This document shows, piece after piece, positions 36,186 to 45,205 of a stretch of 64,000 nt of DNA; position 1 is the stretch's first letter, and each line of letters opens with the position of its first letter. Both the position numbers and the translations under genes were made by a program. The DNA comes from Deltaproteobacteria bacterium. GTDB lineage: Bacteria; Desulfobacterota; Desulfomonilia; UBA1062. The DNA is taken from contig JAKPPU010000067.1 of the NCBI GenBank assembly GCA_029547185.1, positions 1-64,000 of the forward strand, written 5' to 3'. The notes below the pieces were generated by a model that saw only the letters and a list, made by a program, of their open reading frames with translations, did no database searches and was not told the origin of the DNA.

Positions 36186-37820
36186 TCAGAACACCTTTGC
36201 ACCGTCGATCCAGGTTTCGATGACGCGGCTCGAGTCGAGGAACGGATCACCGCTCACGATGCAGAACGTCGCCGGTGCACCCGGGACCAGACCGTCATTC
36301 CTCGTTCCCATCGATGCATGGCCTCCGGCCGTCACCGCGGACAGTGCCTCTTCCGGACTTATCCTTTCGTCGGGATCGAGCATCGTGCCGTCGGTCTTTT
36401 TCCGGTCGACCGCCCTCCTCGCATTGAACAGGGGGTCGTCCGAACCGCAGGGGCCGTCCGAGCTGATGCAGATCGGGACGCCTCTCTTGAGCAGGCTTTT
36501 CAGAGGAAAGGGCTTCAGGTAGGGAATGGCCCCCATGCGCTCGATGGCATCGGCATAGTCCGGAATGAAGCCCGGCTGAATGGATGCGACCGCCCCTGTC
36601 TCGGCAAAGACGTCGATGTCTTCCCGGGTGAGGATCAGCATGTGCTCCACCGAGGCGCCGCCGGCCGGCCTGACTGCCTTGAGCATCCGGGCGGCCTGGA
36701 CGGCGGCGATGTTCCCGAGCGCGTGAACGACGATGCGGTAGCCCTTCTCCGAGAAGTACGAGGCCTTCGTCTTGAGCTCGTTGATATCCTGGAACCTTAA
36801 ATACGGCAGGGTCAGCTTCCCGTCCTTGAGCACGATCTTCTGCTCGAAGAGAAGCTGGAGAGGCCCGAGCCTGCGTTCGGACAGGCTGTCGAGCCCTGCC
36901 CGCACCATGGCCTTCAGCCCTGCGGCCACCGGCATGCTCGCGGCGGTGCGGTGTGCCCCGTCGAGAAAGAACTTGACGCTCTTGGGGGCATGGTCGGAAT
37001 GCACGGCCTTTGCATCGTCTTCCACCCCCGGCGGCGTATAGAGGTTCTCGTGGGTCGAGACCGACCAGCTCAATTTGAGCGGCGTCTGCGGCTGTATGCC
37101 TTTCAGGAGCGTCTGGATGTCGCAGGGAAGCCCCGGGTCGTGGACATGTGTCAGGCCCATCTGCAGGCACCGCTTCGCCTCGTCGAGGATGATCTCCCGC
37201 TTGTAGCTGTCTCCGTAGGCGTCGATCACATCCCTGTACATCGTAAAGAGAACCTTGCCGTGGGCTTCTTCCCAGAGGGTGCCTCTCAACCTCCCGTTCA
37301 GGAAGGTATCCATGTCCCCGGGACACCGCAGGCTTTGCCTGTCCAGGCCTGCCCTCTCCATTGCCTCGCTCGATGCCAGGCCCCTGTGCAGGGTGGTGTC
37401 CGATACGAACACCTTCCTGCCCGATGCTGCGGAATCGACCTCGGCAAGGGTGGGAAGAACCGGCTTCAGCCATTTCGTATGGTCCATCCTCGAGAAGAAG
37501 ACCCATTCCTCCCGAGGCCTCGATCTGCATGCCTCCCGTATCGCATCGAGGGCATCCTGCTTCGATTTCCAGGTGCTTGCGTCTTCGTGGCGGGCCATGA
37601 GCGCGGTCACGCAGAAATGCCGGTGCGCGTCGGTGAGCCCGGGAATGATATGCCTGCCGCCCAGGTCGACGGCGTCATGCACGTCTGACGGCTCCTGCCC
37701 CTTCTCGAAGACCGAGACGATCTTTCCTCCGCTGATCTTCATTCCTCCCTGCATCTTCCGGATGGGACTGCCCCACCAGAGAACGGCATTCTTGAATGCA
37801 ATGTCCCGTGAGTCCGCCAT
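36186..37820 (-). CDS. YtcJ-type amidohydrolase
   Basis: This 544-residue amidohydrolase-3 protein has a N-terminal composite-sheet part, the metal motif DAHRHF (H-x-H), later VHALGNIAAVQAARML (His ligand) and SSDGPCGSDDPLF (final metal Asp). YtcJ-like enzymes hydrolyse amides of small molecules or aromatic acyl groups. It is coded between the aminotransferase pair and alanine dehydrogenase, so the likely role is to release an amino compound for transamination. Substrate not deducible. Confidence 0.82.
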   Translation of the reverse strand: MADSRDIAFKNAVLWWGSPIRKMQGGMKISGGKIVSVFEKGQEPSDVHDAVDLGGRHIIPGLTDAHRHFCVTALMARHEDASTWKSKQDALDAIREACRSRPREEWVFFSRMDHTKWLKPVLPTLAEVDSAASGRKVFVSDTTLHRGLASSEAMERAGLDRQSLRCPGDMDTFLNGRLRGTLWEEAHGKVLFTMYRDVIDAYGDSYKREIILDEAKRCLQMGLTHVHDPGLPCDIQTLLKGIQPQTPLKLSWSVSTHENLYTPPGVEDDAKAVHSDHAPKSVKFFLDGAHRTAASMPVAAGLKAMVRAGLDSLSERRLGPLQLLFEQKIVLKDGKLTLPYLRFQDINELKTKASYFSEKGYRIVVHALGNIAAVQAARMLKAVRPAGGASVEHMLILTREDIDVFAETGAVASIQPGFIPDYADAIERMGAIPYLKPFPLKSLLKRGVPICISSDGPCGSDDPLFNARRAVDRKKTDGTMLDPDERISPEEALSAVTAGGHASMGTRNDGLVPGAPATFCIVSGDPFLDSSRVIETWIDGAKVF

Positions 37821-37940
37821 GGCAAACCTCCCCTTTCATGAAATGCCGGAGCACGAAAAGATCGCAAACTCTCCGGCAGTGCGCCGCTTCAGCCTCTCAC
37901 TTCAATAATAACAGCAATCGATCCTCTTGCATACCCCGCT

Positions 37941-39050
37941 TCAGGCAACTTCGAAATCCCGGTACTTCCACCCGAAGGCATCTGCCACCTTCCGGTTCGT
38001 GAGCACGCCTTCGTACACGTTCAACCCCTTTGCCAGGGCCCTGTCTTCGTGAAGGGCACGCTCCCATCCCTTGTCGGCGATCTCCAGAACATAGGGGAAC
38101 GTCGCATTGGTGAGCGCACAGGTCGAGGTCCGCGGCACGGCACCCGGCATGTTCGTGACGCAGTAGTGCACGATGCCTTCCTCTCTATAGGTCGGGTTGT
38201 CGTGCGTGGTCGGCCTGCTCGTCTCGGCGCACCCGCCCTGATCGATGGCGATGTCCACGAACGCCGAGCCCGGCTCCATCTCGCTGATGAGCTCCCTGGT
38301 GATGAGGTGCGGTGTCCTGGCCCCCGGGATGAGGACCGACCCTATCACCAGATCCGCATCCCTGACGCTCTCGACGATATTGTGCGGGTCCGACATGAGG
38401 GTGATGATCCGGGCGTGGAAGATGTCCTCGATGTAGTCGAGCTTTTTCTGGTTGATATCGAGGATCGTCACTAAAGCGCCCATGCCTACGGCAAGGTGCG
38501 CGGCATTGAGCCCCGATATCCCGGCGCCCAGGATCGCCACCCTGGCCGGCCGAACCCCCGGAACCCCGGAGAGCAGGATTCCCTTGCCGCCGTTCTTTGC
38601 CTCCAGGCAGGCGCACCCCATCTGGATGGAAAGCCTCCCTGCCACGGCGCTCATGGGTGCGAGAAGGGGAAGCGATCCGTCTTCGAGCTGAACCGTCTCG
38701 TAGGCGATGCCGATGACCCCGCGATCGAGGAGCTCCTTGGTCAGCTTCTCCGAGGCTGCGAGGTGGAGATACGCGAATAGGATCTGGCCCTTGCGCATAC
38801 GCCCGAATTCAGCATCCACGGGCTCCTTGACCTTGACGATCATGTCGCAGGAACTCCAGAGGAGATCGGGGTCCGGCACCAGGACAGCCCCGGCCTTTTC
38901 AAAGGCGGAATCCGAAATGCCTGAATCGAGGCCTGCACCGCTTTCTACATAGATATCATGCCCATGACTCTTCAAAGCATCCACGCCGGCAGGTGTCATG
39001 GCAACCCTGCCTTCCTGTATCTTGATTTCTTTGGGGACACCGATGCGCAT
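37941..39050 (-). CDS. ald: Alanine dehydrogenase
   Basis: This 369-residue NAD-dependent enzyme has the family start MRIGVPKEIKIQEGRVAMTP, catalytic Lys75 (VKVKEP) and His96 (YLHLAAS), the dinucleotide loop LGAGISGLNAA at about 174, and the DIAIDQGGCAETSRPTTHDNPTY region. It interconverts alanine and pyruvate with ammonia. In this cluster it would regenerate pyruvate for the transaminase and release ammonia. GAGGAGG precedes the ATG, and two operator-like palindromes lie upstream. Confidence 0.95.
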   Translation of the reverse strand: MRIGVPKEIKIQEGRVAMTPAGVDALKSHGHDIYVESGAGLDSGISDSAFEKAGAVLVPDPDLLWSSCDMIVKVKEPVDAEFGRMRKGQILFAYLHLAASEKLTKELLDRGVIGIAYETVQLEDGSLPLLAPMSAVAGRLSIQMGCACLEAKNGGKGILLSGVPGVRPARVAILGAGISGLNAAHLAVGMGALVTILDINQKKLDYIEDIFHARIITLMSDPHNIVESVRDADLVIGSVLIPGARTPHLITRELISEMEPGSAFVDIAIDQGGCAETSRPTTHDNPTYREEGIVHYCVTNMPGAVPRTSTCALTNATFPYVLEIADKGWERALHEDRALAKGLNVYEGVLTNRKVADAFGWKYRDFEVA

Positions 39051-39062
39051 GATATCCTCCTC

Positions 39063-39088
39063 TTTAATCAGTCATGCGACTAATTAAA
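39063..39088. promoter_or_regulatory. Inverted repeat upstream of ald (operator-like)
   Basis: TTTAATCAGTC (39063-39073) and GACTAATTAAA (39078-39088) match as an inverted repeat in 10 of 11 positions with ATGC between. It lies 13 bases before the ald start codon and shares (G/A)ACTAATTAAA with the next site. Confidence 0.6.
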
Positions 39089-39116
39089 GCGTATGTCCGG
39101 GGTCTGCCAATATAAT

Positions 39117-39132
39117 TTAGTTAATTAACTAA
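39117..39132. promoter_or_regulatory. Perfect 16-bp palindrome upstream of ald
   Basis: TTAGTTAATTAACTAA is a perfect 16-bp palindrome, continuing as TTAAAA. With the site at 39063-39088 it forms two AT-rich operators about 49 bases apart (centre to centre) in front of the catabolic run. No regulator gene adjoins. Confidence 0.6.
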
Positions 39133-39162
39133 TTAAAAACAAGAGTTATCTGCCATTTTATA

Positions 39163-39339
39163 AAGATCGGCACGAACGATGAGATCGCTTCACAGGGAAT
39201 CATCTACGGAAAGGCAAAGACCATAGGCGCCTGGGATTTGGGCATATCGGAGAGGAACATGATGGAGAAGCACCTTCGAAGGCTCATGCAGCAGGGCCGC
39301 GCAGCGTTCGACGGGAAGGCGTATCGTCTCGTCTGCTGA
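39163..39339 (+). pseudogene. Short unassigned coding remnant
   Basis: The + frame KIGTNDEIASQGIIYGKAKT...DLGISERNMMEKHLRRLMQQGRAAFDGKAYRLV ends in TGA 39337. It reads like part of a protein (a winged-helix-like end is possible) but has no start codon and no full domain. It may be a decayed regulator near the ald operators. Low certainty. Confidence 0.3.
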
Positions 39340-39431
39340 GTGGTGCGCCTTCATGCCTGCCTGAACAGCTGTACGTTTTTGCCGTTGCAGGGAAACGGCT
39401 TCATGGATATCATTTAAGGATAGGAGGTGCG

Positions 39432-39698
39432 ATGATTTCATTTACGAAGAGGGCTCTCGATGAGCTTGAGGCGGCGGGAAGACAAAGCGGGTCCGTTTGT
39501 CTGAGGATCCGGCCTGCCGGTGCCGTCTGAAACGGGATTACCCTGAAAGCGGCTCTGGAAGAGCCGCACGATGGCGATATCCTTTCCGAGCAAGGCGGCA
39601 TCCGCATCGCCCTCCAGAGCGGAATCGGCGTACAGGGCTCTCCGATCGAGGTCGATTATTCCGAGTCAGGCTTCACCGCCTCCCTCAAGCAGCACTGA
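39432..39698 (+). CDS. HesB-like selenoprotein, in-frame UGA at codon 33
   Basis: From ATG 39432 (AGGAGGTGCG just upstream) the frame reads MISFTKRALDELEAAG...RIRPAGAV, meets UGA at 39528-39530, then continues NGITLKAALEEPHDGDILSEQ to VDYSESGF and TGA 39696 (88 residues). This is the HesB-like (seleno)protein family (TIGR01911): AGxGUxGxxxxLALDE with a downstream GIRIALQSGIGVQGSPIEVDY half. Sec33 takes the place of the conserved Cys of HesB/IscA. The only Cys is C23. A perfect hairpin follows the UGA. The function of the family is not known; a role in Fe-S or redox chemistry is presumed. Conventional gene calling sees only short fragments here. Confidence 0.88.
39549..39567 (+). promoter_or_regulatory. 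Candidate SECIS hairpin of the HesB-like gene
   Basis: GCGGCTC (39549-39555), loop TGGAA, GAGCCGC (39561-39567): a perfect 7-bp stem with a GG-containing loop. The loop begins 26 nt after the UGA, inside the 16-37 nt window of bacterial SECIS elements. Confidence 0.75.
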
Positions 39699-39714
39699 AG
39701 CCGCCGGGGAGAGA

Positions 39715-40890
39715 CTACCTGCCGTCCCAGCCGGCAAGGCGGGCCCAGAGCCACCACGCAGCATATGCCTTCTGGTTCGCATTGAGCGGCTGGGAGTATG
39801 CAGCCGGGCACTCATACCAGTCCATGCCCTTAGTGTGCGACTTCTGCCACTGGACTGCCCAGTTCGCATCCCTCACCCTGTCTCCATTCGAGTCGTAGTC
39901 ACAGCTGCCGTTCGCGATCCTGTCACCGAAGAAGGTCCCATCCGGGTCATAGGCTTCGATGTCGGCGAAGTCATAGAGGATCTTGCCGTTATTCCTGCAG
40001 TACGCCCGTATCTGCTCGTTCCCGGCATGCAGGTTCCCTGAAGGCCCTGTGCCGTCGAGATGGCCCGTCATATAGACGAACTTCACCTCGGGATATTCGG
40101 TCTCGAGCGTATTCATGAGATTGAGGTAGCCATTGATATCGGCCTCGGTTGCCGTCGATACCTGGCTCTCCCATGACCAGACGACCACATTGATCTCTCT
40201 GTGCGCATTGAGATACGACCGCGTCTCGTCCGCCCAGGCCGCAAAATCCGGATATCCCAGATCGCGCTGATCGCTTGTGAAGGGATTGTCCCGCAGGTCG
40301 AGCCCGCTTCCCGTACCCGGTGCGCTGTACGTATAGGGAGGACCCTTCCACGAAGAGAGGCCCGCCATGCCCGCTGTGAGCTGGCTGCCGTAGGACGTGT
40401 GTCCATAGGCGATATGCAGATCGGTCTTTGCCCTGGCTATCCAATACTCCGGTATGGATCCGAGATCCGTACAGGCGTGATCGATAACGATGCCGCCGGC
40501 CGAACGGGACGGCCCGGGAAGGGTCACCTTGAGGAGGATGGAATCAGAGGCATTTCCCGAGGTCGCCGTGATGATCGCCTCGCCCTCGGCAACCGCCCTT
40601 GCGAGCCCTGTATTGCTGATGATCGCCACATTCGTATTCGAAGACGACCACAGGACATCCGCAGCCGGATAGGCTGCCGATCGGCGGGGATATACGGCCG
40701 TTGCCGTAAGCCGCAGGGTTTCTCCTTCGTGAATGCTCCGGACCCTCGGCGAGATCGCCAGAGAAACTGAGGAGGCCTCTTCAGAGGATGCAGCACCGTT
40801 TTCAATGCCTTCATCGGTACAGCCGGACAACAAAGAGATGGATAAGAGAAGCAGGATTATCACGTGCTGGATTTTCAAGGTAAAATACAT
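39715..40890 (-). CDS. Lipoprotein with Ig-like domain and SGNH-like catalytic region
   Basis: This 391-residue protein has a lipoprotein signal (HVIILLLLSISLLSGC). Residues about 40-120 form a BIG2-type Ig-like domain (SLAISPRVRSIHEGETLRLTATAVYP...SNTNVAIIS). The rest reads GGIVIDHACTDLGSIPEYWIARAKTDLHIAYGHTSYGSQL and later INVVVWSWESQ, VKFVYMTGHLDGTG, a secreted family without assigned function that resembles SGNH-like folds. GAGGAGATCG before ATG 40890 sets the start; a longer frame to 41013 has no ribosome-binding site. It converges with the HesB-like gene. Confidence 0.65.
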   Translation of the reverse strand: MYFTLKIQHVIILLLLSISLLSGCTDEGIENGAASSEEASSVSLAISPRVRSIHEGETLRLTATAVYPRRSAAYPAADVLWSSSNTNVAIISNTGLARAVAEGEAIITATSGNASDSILLKVTLPGPSRSAGGIVIDHACTDLGSIPEYWIARAKTDLHIAYGHTSYGSQLTAGMAGLSSWKGPPYTYSAPGTGSGLDLRDNPFTSDQRDLGYPDFAAWADETRSYLNAHREINVVVWSWESQVSTATEADINGYLNLMNTLETEYPEVKFVYMTGHLDGTGPSGNLHAGNEQIRAYCRNNGKILYDFADIEAYDPDGTFFGDRIANGSCDYDSNGDRVRDANWAVQWQKSHTKGMDWYECPAAYSQPLNANQKAYAAWWLWARLAGWDGR

Positions 40891-41134
40891 CAACGATCTC
40901 CTCGGATACGAAATCAGGAGGTGGTGTACGACGGCATTATACTCAATATGCCCGATCAAAGGAAGGGAAAGAAGGATTGCATGTGGATCTTCAGCAGGGA
41001 GAGGACGCTGCAAGATCGTGCCGGAATCTTCGGGGCCCTATTAAGGGGCGAGATGCCCCGGGCAGGGGGCCTCTTCCATTGGTATCGGGGCGTTGACCGC
41101 TTATTGTTGAGTATATACACCCCAAGGTATTCCT

Positions 41135-42184
41135 ATGAAGAGGAAGTATGTCGCCATCGCCATCATCGCCGCAGCCGTCATCGCCGTGATTGCTTATGCG
41201 ATTCACCTCATGACCAGGGTGCCCACCGAGATCGAAACGACCGGCATCGTGGAAGCGCCCGAGGCCAATATCTCTTCGATGGTCTCAGGAACGATCGTCT
41301 ACGAATGCTGCCGGGAGGGAGACAACGTGCAGAAGGGTCAGATCCTCGTGGAGCAGGAAAGCGGCACGATCAGGGCAGCCCTGGCTCAAGCCGTCGCCGG
41401 GATTCAAAGCGCCCGGTCCAATGTTGCATCTGCAAAATCGGCAATAGCGAGCGTACAGTCGAATATCCAGACTGCCAAGGCAGACATCCTGAATGCCAGG
41501 GCGGGGGTCGAGAAGGCACGGGCGCAGATGCTCGAGGCCAGGAGGGAAAAAAACCGCAACGAGGTCCTCTACAAGGAGAATGCCGTTGCAAAAGCTACGC
41601 TCGACATCGCCCGTACGAATTATCAGTCTGCTGTCGCTGACTACAACTCATCGAAGGCTGCCCTGGCGAATACGGAGTCGAGGCTCAAGGCGGCGGACGC
41701 GCAGCTGCAGAGCGCCCGAAGCCAGCTCGCCTCATCGCAGGCAAACGTGAAGCAGTCGCAGGGAAATGCCGATTTCTACCGGGCACAGCTCGGCTACACC
41801 GTCATCAGGAGCCCCTTTTCCGGCACCATCATCTACAAGTCCCTTGAGACGGGCGAAAACGCAGACCCCGGTGTAACCATCATGACCCTTGTCGACCAGA
41901 GCAGAATCTGGGTGCGTGCCGACATCGAAGAGACCTACGTCGGGGGAATCAGACTGAACGGCCCCGCCACCATCAGGGCCGTCGTGGACAAATCGGGCAG
42001 GACCTTTGGCGGTCGCGTGGTCGAGATCAACCGCTATGCGCAGTTTGCAACCCAGACTGACGTGACCAGGGGCAGGCAGGACATCAAGACCTTCAAGGTG
42101 AGAATCGCCGTCACGGACCAGTCCGGGTATCTGAAGCCGGGAATGACCGTCGGGGTGGATATCCCGTTGAGGACCGCGCAATGA
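41135..42184 (+). CDS. HlyD-family adaptor of an ABC-2 exporter
   Basis: This 349-residue membrane-fusion protein has a signal anchor (YVAIAIIAAAVIAVIAYAIHLM), lipoyl halves (GTIVYECCREGDNVQKGQILVEQESG and YTVIRSPFSGTIIYKSLETGEN), a long Ala/Ser/Gln-rich coiled coil between them, and a beta barrel ending GMTVGVDIPL. It is the YbhG/EmrA-like adaptor of the exporter encoded by the next two genes, whose start overlaps its stop by 4 bases (ATGA). Confidence 0.85.
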   Translation: MKRKYVAIAIIAAAVIAVIAYAIHLMTRVPTEIETTGIVEAPEANISSMVSGTIVYECCREGDNVQKGQILVEQESGTIRAALAQAVAGIQSARSNVASAKSAIASVQSNIQTAKADILNARAGVEKARAQMLEARREKNRNEVLYKENAVAKATLDIARTNYQSAVADYNSSKAALANTESRLKAADAQLQSARSQLASSQANVKQSQGNADFYRAQLGYTVIRSPFSGTIIYKSLETGENADPGVTIMTLVDQSRIWVRADIEETYVGGIRLNGPATIRAVVDKSGRTFGGRVVEINRYAQFATQTDVTRGRQDIKTFKVRIAVTDQSGYLKPGMTVGVDIPLRTAQ

Positions 42185-43188
42185 GCCACGAAGAAAAGGC
42201 TGTCGAAGTCGAGGACATAACGAAGAGATATCCTTCCATCACTGCAGTGAATCATGTGAGCTTCACGGTGGATCAGGGAGAGATCTTCGGCTTCCTCGGC
42301 CCCAACGGTGCAGGAAAAACCACCCTCGTCAGGATGCTCACGACCCTCATCCCGCCCACCTCGGGCACGGCGCGGGTCGGGTGCTGTGACATCGTGAGAC
42401 AGCCTGAGGAGGTGCGGCTGGAAATCGGGGTCGTGCCCCAGGCCCTGACAAGCGACCTCGACCTGACAGGCTACGAGAACATGGACATCTACGGAAGACT
42501 CTATGGGATTCCCTACAAGGAACGGCAGGAACGCATTCACGAGCTTCTCCAGAGAGTGGCCCTTCTCGGACGCGAGAAAGACCTGGTGGCGACGTATTCG
42601 GGCGGGATGAGGAGACGGCTCGAAATTGCCCGGGCCCTGGTGCACCGGCCCAGAATCCTCTTCCTGGACGAGCCGACAATCGGCCTCGATCCGCAGTCGC
42701 GCCTCGCTGTCTGGGATTTTCTGAGGGGTATGATGAAGGAGGGCGGAATGACCACCTTTCTGACAACCCACTACATGGATGAGGCGGACGAGCTGTGCAG
42801 CAGGGTGGCCATCATCGATGCGGGCAGAATTATCGCAATGGGAAGCCCCGCCGAGCTCAAATCATCGATCCCGGGCAACGACATCATCTCTCTCGTGGTT
42901 GAAGGCAGGGCGGAAGACCTTGCCGGGAGCTTGAAGACCCTCCCCTTCGTCCACAGGGTCACCGTCGAGGGAAACGACATCCACGCGGCAGTGGACAGCG
43001 GATCGAAAAATCTCGCTCCTCTCGTCGAGCAGGCAGGCGGGACGGGAGTTAAAATCACGTCGGCCTCCATACACGAGCAGTCCCTGGAGGATGTCTTCAT
43101 CCACTATACCGGCAAGACCATCAGGGAAGAGGAAACAAAGAAGGTGAGCTTCCTTGCAGGCCCGGGAGCGCCTCCGGGCCAGAGGTGA
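42181..43188 (+). CDS. ABC-2 exporter ATPase (DrrA-like)
   Basis: This 335-residue ATPase has Walker A GPNGAGKTT, Q-loop VVPQALTS, signature YSGGMRRRLEIARALV, Walker B ILFLDEPTIGLD, and TTHYMDEAD. The C-terminal DrrA-type domain (VEGNDIHAAVDSGSKNLAPLVE) is followed by a short charged tail. It works with the permease at 43190 and the adaptor at 41135 to export a hydrophobic compound. Confidence 0.92.
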   Translation: MSHEEKAVEVEDITKRYPSITAVNHVSFTVDQGEIFGFLGPNGAGKTTLVRMLTTLIPPTSGTARVGCCDIVRQPEEVRLEIGVVPQALTSDLDLTGYENMDIYGRLYGIPYKERQERIHELLQRVALLGREKDLVATYSGGMRRRLEIARALVHRPRILFLDEPTIGLDPQSRLAVWDFLRGMMKEGGMTTFLTTHYMDEADELCSRVAIIDAGRIIAMGSPAELKSSIPGNDIISLVVEGRAEDLAGSLKTLPFVHRVTVEGNDIHAAVDSGSKNLAPLVEQAGGTGVKITSASIHEQSLEDVFIHYTGKTIREEETKKVSFLAGPGAPPGQR

Positions 43189-43189
43189 C

Positions 43190-44317
43190 ATGAACAAGGA
43201 CATGATGAGAATCCAGGCGGTGATCCAGAGGGATCTCCTCAAGTTCGGCAGGAATCCCCTGATCGTGATCATGAGCATCTTCATGCCGATCCTGTACCTC
43301 GTCATCCTCGGAAGCTCGTTCCAGGGCAAGCTGGTGGGGCTGCCCATGGTCGTCGTGAACAAGGATACGGGGTGGCATTCGAGGAACCTCTTGAATAATC
43401 TGAGGGCGATCGCGGCAGGCCCCAAGACCTTTACGATCTCCATGACGGACAGCGAGCAGGAAGCATTCGACGGTGTGAAGGAAGGCAGGTACAAGGCGGC
43501 GCTCATCATTCCCTCCGACTACAGCAGAAGCGTCGCCACGAAGGCCAATCCGGAGATCGGGCTCTTCGTCGACAACACGGACATGATCTCCTCGGATGCC
43601 CTCACAGCATCGGTGGCAGGGGCGCTCCAGTATGCATCGGTGCGCTACGTTCCCATACGGGATGTTCCAGGCGTCATATACCTGCGGGACAGCAATCTCT
43701 TCAGGCAGGTTGACTACAGGCAGTCGCTGGTGCCCGGTGTCGTGATCATGGCCATATTCCTGGGCACGCTGACGACAGGGGCCTTCAACCTCGTCATGGA
43801 CAAGTTCCAGGGTATCGAAGAGAGCTACCTGCTTACCCCCCTGACGAAGATGGACATCGTCTCGGGCCTGATCATCAGCGGGCTGATCGTCACGACGGCC
43901 ATCGCCGTGGTCATCCTCATCATAAGCCTCCTCATCTCGGACGTGCCCATCCTGGAAGCCCTGGCCCATCTCCCCGGGCTGCTCATCATCATCGTTCTCA
44001 CCACGCTCAGTCTGCTGAGCATGATGTTCGTCATCCTCGGCCGATTTAACCATCCGAGGGTGGTGGGTATCCTGAGCGGCTTCATGAACGTCATCCTCTT
44101 CTTCCCGAGCGGAGCGATCTACCCCGTCGAGAGCTTCCCGGGATGGCTCAAGGCGTTTGCACGAATAAACCCCGAGGCCTATGCAGTCAGCGCGTTCAAA
44201 GCCATCCTTTTCAAGGGCTCCTCCCTCCTGGTCATTGCGCCGGATGTCCTCTTTCTCCTTATCTTCACGACAATCATGATGGTCCTGGCAGTGGCCACAT
44301 TCAAGCGGACGCTGTAG
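43190..44317 (+). CDS. ABC-2 type permease
   Basis: This 375-residue permease has the ABC-2 layout: N-terminal helix (NPLIVIMSIFMPILYLVILGSSF), a large extracytoplasmic loop (about 45-175), and five C-terminal helices (e.g. LIISLLISDVPILEALAHLPGLLIIIVLTTLSLLSMMFVILG). The signature GAIYPVESFPGWLKAFARINPEAYAVSAFK is typical of drug/lipid exporters. AGAGGTGAC precedes ATG 43190, one base after the ATPase stop. Confidence 0.88.
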   Translation: MNKDMMRIQAVIQRDLLKFGRNPLIVIMSIFMPILYLVILGSSFQGKLVGLPMVVVNKDTGWHSRNLLNNLRAIAAGPKTFTISMTDSEQEAFDGVKEGRYKAALIIPSDYSRSVATKANPEIGLFVDNTDMISSDALTASVAGALQYASVRYVPIRDVPGVIYLRDSNLFRQVDYRQSLVPGVVIMAIFLGTLTTGAFNLVMDKFQGIEESYLLTPLTKMDIVSGLIISGLIVTTAIAVVILIISLLISDVPILEALAHLPGLLIIIVLTTLSLLSMMFVILGRFNHPRVVGILSGFMNVILFFPSGAIYPVESFPGWLKAFARINPEAYAVSAFKAILFKGSSLLVIAPDVLFLLIFTTIMMVLAVATFKRTL

Positions 44318-44368
44318 CAGGGGAGCGAAGGACGGGCGTTCCCTCTTCACTCAAGAGACATACGGCAT

Positions 44369-45205
44369 TCAGGGTTTGCTCTGCCGGCCGCCGCTCTTGT
44401 ACGGGATGGGGATGTACTGCACGGACGGCCGCTGCTGGAGCGCCTGGGGGAATAGATCCATGAGCTGGTAGACCTCCTTGGGCATACCTGATGATACGTT
44501 GATGCCGATGCTTTTCGCCTCCTCGAAGAATATGGGGTAGTCGTGCGTCCACCTGCCTTCAGTGAAAATCTTGGCGATTCTCTCTGCATCCTCTTCGCTT
44601 CTTTCCCCTGACAGAATCATCCTGACAAAATCCTTCACCTGGGCCAGGGCCTTCCTCGAGACATCTGCCAGGATGAAGGTCTTGTCATCAATGTCCTTGG
44701 GCTCCTTTTTCCCGAGAACATTCAGGATCGCGGCTGCGGGATATTCTCCCAGCTGCGGGTCCACCGGGCCCAGCACGGCATTCTCATCCATGACCACCTC
44801 GTCGGCTGCAAGGCACAGGAGTGTTCCGCCCGACATCGCATAGTGAGGGACAAAGATGGTAACCTTCGCCTTGTGCCGCTTGAGGGCCTTGGCTATCTGC
44901 TCGGATGAGAGCACGAGCCCGCCCGGAGTATGGACGATCATATCGATGGGCATGTCGGCAGGGGTAAACCTGATGGCCCTCAGGATGTCCTCGGAATCGG
45001 TGATGTCGATGTACCTCATAAGCGGAAAGCCGAGGAGCTTCATGATCTCCTGCCGGTGGATGAGGGTGATGACGCGGGATTTCCGTTTCGTCTCGAAGTC
45101 CTTGATGACCTTCAGCCGTTTGAGCTCCATCATTTTCTGCTGGAGCACCGGCAGCAGGGCCGCGATGATGATAAAGATCCAAAAGAGATTCCAAAGATTG
45201 CTCAT
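44369..45205 (-). CDS. ClpP-fold (SDH/SppA-like) membrane serine protease
   Basis: This 278-residue protein has an N-terminal membrane helix (LWNLFWIFIIIAALLPVLQQ) and a ClpP/crotonase-fold domain: IVHTPGGLVLSSEQIAKAL, IFVPHYAMSGGTLLCLAADEV (nucleophile Ser in MSGG), and MDENAVLGPVDPQLGEYPA. This is the serine dehydrogenase-proteinase-like group. A Lys general base is not clear. It is alone and converges with the ABC-2 operon. Confidence 0.8.
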   Translation of the reverse strand: MSNLWNLFWIFIIIAALLPVLQQKMMELKRLKVIKDFETKRKSRVITLIHRQEIMKLLGFPLMRYIDITDSEDILRAIRFTPADMPIDMIVHTPGGLVLSSEQIAKALKRHKAKVTIFVPHYAMSGGTLLCLAADEVVMDENAVLGPVDPQLGEYPAAAILNVLGKKEPKDIDDKTFILADVSRKALAQVKDFVRMILSGERSEEDAERIAKIFTEGRWTHDYPIFFEEAKSIGINVSSGMPKEVYQLMDLFPQALQQRPSVQYIPIPYKSGGRQSKP

